A stretch of 64,000 nt of DNA, from NCBI RefSeq assembly GCF_010646885.2, contig NZ_CP050700.1:4304501-4368500 (forward strand), given 5' to 3'. Positions 62,329-64,000 of the stretch are shown in pieces (position 1 is the first letter of the stretch; each line of letters opens with the position of its first letter). Origin of the DNA: Desulfopila sp. IMCC35008. Lineage in GTDB: Bacteria; Desulfobacterota; Desulfobulbia; Desulfobulbales; Desulfocapsaceae. The translations under genes and the position numbers were made by a program. The notes under the pieces are model-generated. The model was given only the letters and a program-made list of their open reading frames with translations, had not been told where the DNA came from and did not search any database.

Positions 62329-62378
62329 AGGGAGGGAAACAACAATACCCCTGGCGGGAGTATGAAATTTCACTCCCT
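62329..62378 (-). ncRNA. leader RNA element 7 (before rad52-like gene)
   Basis: Block 1/2 GGGAGU/ACUCCC, block 2/3 CCC-GCCA-GGG, blocks 1 and 4 AGGGAG/CUCCCU (62372-62378 with 62329-62334). This is the first leader of the operon. Confidence 0.7.
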
Positions 62379-62400
62379 GATAATAGGGTTTGATACGTCT

Positions 62401-62577
62401 ATGAGGAAAAAAGTCACAGCGAGGCACAACAAGGTGCTGCATCAAAAAGACGCAATTCTCCTGGACGATTTTCTATGGGGAAAAAAAGAGCGCAGAACTA
62501 TTCGTAAATCAATTCTGCTGGGGAAGTTGCCTGGGTTTATAGCGGGGAAGTTCGCCTCTGCGATTAAACTCTGCTGA
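62401..62577 (+). CDS. possible small basic protein
   Basis: 58 residues starting MRKKVTARHNKVLHQKD with KKERRTIRKSILLGKLPGF in the middle. Strongly basic. It has no good ribosome-binding site and overlaps nothing. It may be chance. Confidence 0.25.
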   Translation: MRKKVTARHNKVLHQKDAILLDDFLWGKKERRTIRKSILLGKLPGFIAGKFASAIKLC

Positions 62578-62815
62578 CCAGACGTGCCGTTCGGCTTTAA
62601 AAAGGTTCCAAGGGTCATCCACAAAACAAAAGAGGTTCACTTCTGTGATTAAACATTTTGTCTGGATCCCAGCTAGTTCCCGACTTTGCGGGGTTACTTG
62701 AAAGAATCAAGTGGAATAATGCTTAAAAATTATCCCTTTTTTCAAAAAAATCAAAGAAAAATGTTCCGCCCCTGGAAAAGAGTATATAGGAGGGAATTTT
62801 TTCGGAGCGGAAACT
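62578..62815. promoter_or_regulatory. divergent intergenic region, possible origin of transfer
   Basis: The region between the recombination operon and the transfer start gene is AT-rich and contains CTTGA-AAGAA-TCAAG (62697-62711). TTCCGC (62764-62769) and GCGGAA (62807-62812) form a stem that includes the GGAG Shine-Dalgarno site (62804) of the next gene, so translation may be controlled by folding. Origins of transfer in SXT-like elements lie in comparable regions, but I see no nick motif. Confidence 0.35.
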
Positions 62816-63568
62816 ATGGATGCAATATTCCACCAGGTCATAGATGCGTTCGTCGATAAGCACGGCTTGAGCAAAGGGCAGGTAATAGCTGAAATTGAGC
62901 GGACGTTCTCCTCAATGCTGTCACGCTGGCACCGGAAAAACGTGGTGGTTGTTTTCACAGGCGATCAGCTTTCAGCGCTTGGCTACCACGATGATAGCGG
63001 TGGGCCTGCCCAGGTACCGATTGATATAAAGACCATGCGCGGATGGAACACCATCAAAAGGATATTGGACAGGAATCTCAGTACAGCTGCCTGTCTTGAT
63101 GAGGTCGGCAAATACAAGCGAAAGGAAAAGGATATTGTGTGGGGAGAGGTTATCTCGCGGGATGAAACAAGCCTTGGTGTTCAGTTGGATATAGAATTTG
63201 GAGTTGATCTTTATGGTACCTGTCCTCTGCAATACCTCGGTAGACATGAGCGGGACCAAATGCTCATAGGTGACAAAAAAATCTTCCATATCAGGCGGGT
63301 TGAATCTGTCATGGTTGGCGATATCCCTCGAACACAGATCACCATCGACCGGGTCTCCAAAACCCTTGTGGTCAAGCTGCTCAGACAACAGTTGAACCCG
63401 AAGTTCAAGGATATCAAAATTCGCTGTGCCAAACGGTATGTGGGGCATAAGAGCTTTATTCAATCCAGCATGTATTTACCCAAAAAAGTGATCCTTCAGG
63501 CGGCGGAAGAGTTAGGAGAGCATATTCAGGTGAACGTGATCCGAGAGAGGAAATTCCAGAACCCATGA
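62816..63568 (+). CDS. NusA-like S1/KH RNA-binding protein
   Basis: 250 residues. The N-terminal helices resemble the NusA N-domain. The middle (about 95-180) resembles an S1 domain (IVWGEVISRDETSLGVQL... GDKKIFHIRRVESV...TQITIDRVSKTLVVKLLRQQL). The C-terminal part (about 190-245) resembles NusA KH1 (IKIRCAKRYVGHKSFIQSS, VILQAAEELGEHIQVNVI) but lacks a GxxG loop. KH2 is missing. It overlaps the traD-like gene by 4 bp. It might modulate transcription or bind structured RNA. A MobI-like role at oriT is an alternative, from position only. Confidence 0.5.
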   Translation: MDAIFHQVIDAFVDKHGLSKGQVIAEIERTFSSMLSRWHRKNVVVVFTGDQLSALGYHDDSGGPAQVPIDIKTMRGWNTIKRILDRNLSTAACLDEVGKYKRKEKDIVWGEVISRDETSLGVQLDIEFGVDLYGTCPLQYLGRHERDQMLIGDKKIFHIRRVESVMVGDIPRTQITIDRVSKTLVVKLLRQQLNPKFKDIKIRCAKRYVGHKSFIQSSMYLPKKVILQAAEELGEHIQVNVIRERKFQNP

Positions 63569-64000
63569 TATTCAAACGCAAAACAAACAACGAGTGTGCG
63601 GTTGAGCTGGGAAGCGGAATTAACCTGGACGCGCCTGAAACGATCATGCAGATCCGGTATCCGGACAGTTACAGGAAAGCACATTTCTGGTGTTTCGGGA
63701 CCACCAGGGTCGGCAAGACTAGGGCAATGGAAAACATCATCGAGCAGGACATTCGTAAAGGGTATTCGGTGGTGGCCATTGACCCCAAAGGCGACGCCGA
63801 CCTGTTCTCCAAAATAGTCCAGGTCGCGTTCGCGAACGATCGCCAGCAGGATCTCATGCTGATAAACCCGATCTTTCCGCAATATAGCGCGACCCTCGAT
63901 CCCCTCTCTTCTTACTACATGGTCGAGGAACTGGTTGCCCATATCACAGCAGGGGTAACAATCGGCAGGGAACCATACTATTACAGCGTGGCTTACGAAG
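63565..64000 (+). CDS. TraD/VirD4-type coupling ATPase, N-terminal part
   Basis: The first 145 residues are inside the window and the frame is open to the edge. Walker A GTTRVGKT is at 45-52 and Walker B SVVAIDPKGDADLF at about 70-83, as in coupling proteins that hand the DNA-relaxase complex to the secretion channel. The usual N-terminal membrane helices are not present before Walker A. The ATGA overlap supports this start. Partial at the right edge. Confidence 0.75.
   Translation, partial: MIFKRKTNNECAVELGSGINLDAPETIMQIRYPDSYRKAHFWCFGTTRVGKTRAMENIIEQDIRKGYSVVAIDPKGDADLFSKIVQVAFANDRQQDLMLINPIFPQYSATLDPLSSYYMVEELVAHITAGVTIGREPYYYSVAYE

Noticed and set aside
62362-62577. Longer reading of the small + frame starting at 62362
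   Set aside because: It would begin inside leader element 7, which is explained by the RNA structure. Only the shorter frame from 62401 was kept, at low confidence.

Overview
The window looks like part of a large conjugative element (plasmid, or integrative element with a plasmid-type backbone) from a Gram-negative bacterium. A complete-looking set of F-type conjugation genes with signal peptides and a lipoprotein supports the Gram-negative assignment. The style of the housekeeping genes suggests a sulfate-reducing deltaproteobacterium (Desulfobacterota), but that is only a guess. No rRNA or complete tRNA is present, and both window edges cut through genes or undefined sequence.

Layout. 0-1.8 kb: a decayed fic gene, a strong hairpin terminator and a short stretch resembling a tRNA 3' end, a possible attachment-site scar. 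2.3-4.5 kb: small HTH regulator, TrfA-like replication initiator, sigma-factor-like protein and an unknown protein. 4.5-19.7 kb (+): OmpA-domain protein, pilin, then traL-E-K-B-V-C-W-U-trbC-trbI-signal peptidase-traF-H-G, densely packed and often overlapping. 19.7-47.2 kb (-): a 27-kb cargo island that reads as one operon. 47.5-49.9 kb: serine recombinase with a possible resolution site, ParA/ParG-like partition cassette flanked by repeated AT-rich sites, WGR protein and HU. 50.1-53.7 kb (+): AbiE-type toxin-antitoxin pair with two extra genes. 53.8-62.3 kb (-): a single-strand recombination/DNA-processing operon (Rad52-like, Cas4/RecB-like nuclease, SSB, methyltransferase, helicase, RadC-like, DUF932). 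62.8-64 kb (+): a NusA-like S1/KH protein and the start of a TraD/VirD4-type coupling ATPase that runs off the window.

The cargo island is the main discovery candidate. In transcription order it encodes a BrxR/CapW-like WYL regulator, a phosphorothioation-associated methyltransferase, and SspB (DUF4007), SspC (P-loop ATPase) and SspD (PAPS-reductase-like). These are followed by a 1521-aa fusion (sulfur-binding-domain-like, NERD nuclease, two kinase domains, P-loop ATPase), a DptG-position protein, a DptH-like HerA/FtsK ATPase, a second DUF4007 protein, a second giant SspC-like ATPase, a phosphoesterase and RhuM. It combines Ssp-type DNA sulfur modification with DptFGH-like restriction parts and a PglW-like kinase, and it carries two DUF4007/ATPase pairs. 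SspA and SspE are not seen.

The second candidate is an RNA-level one. Seven intergenic leaders in the recombination operon share a four-block G-C-G-C architecture whose stems differ in sequence but keep complementarity. They can form mutually exclusive hairpins, as in attenuators. The operon is divergent from the gene for the NusA-like protein, an attractive candidate regulator.
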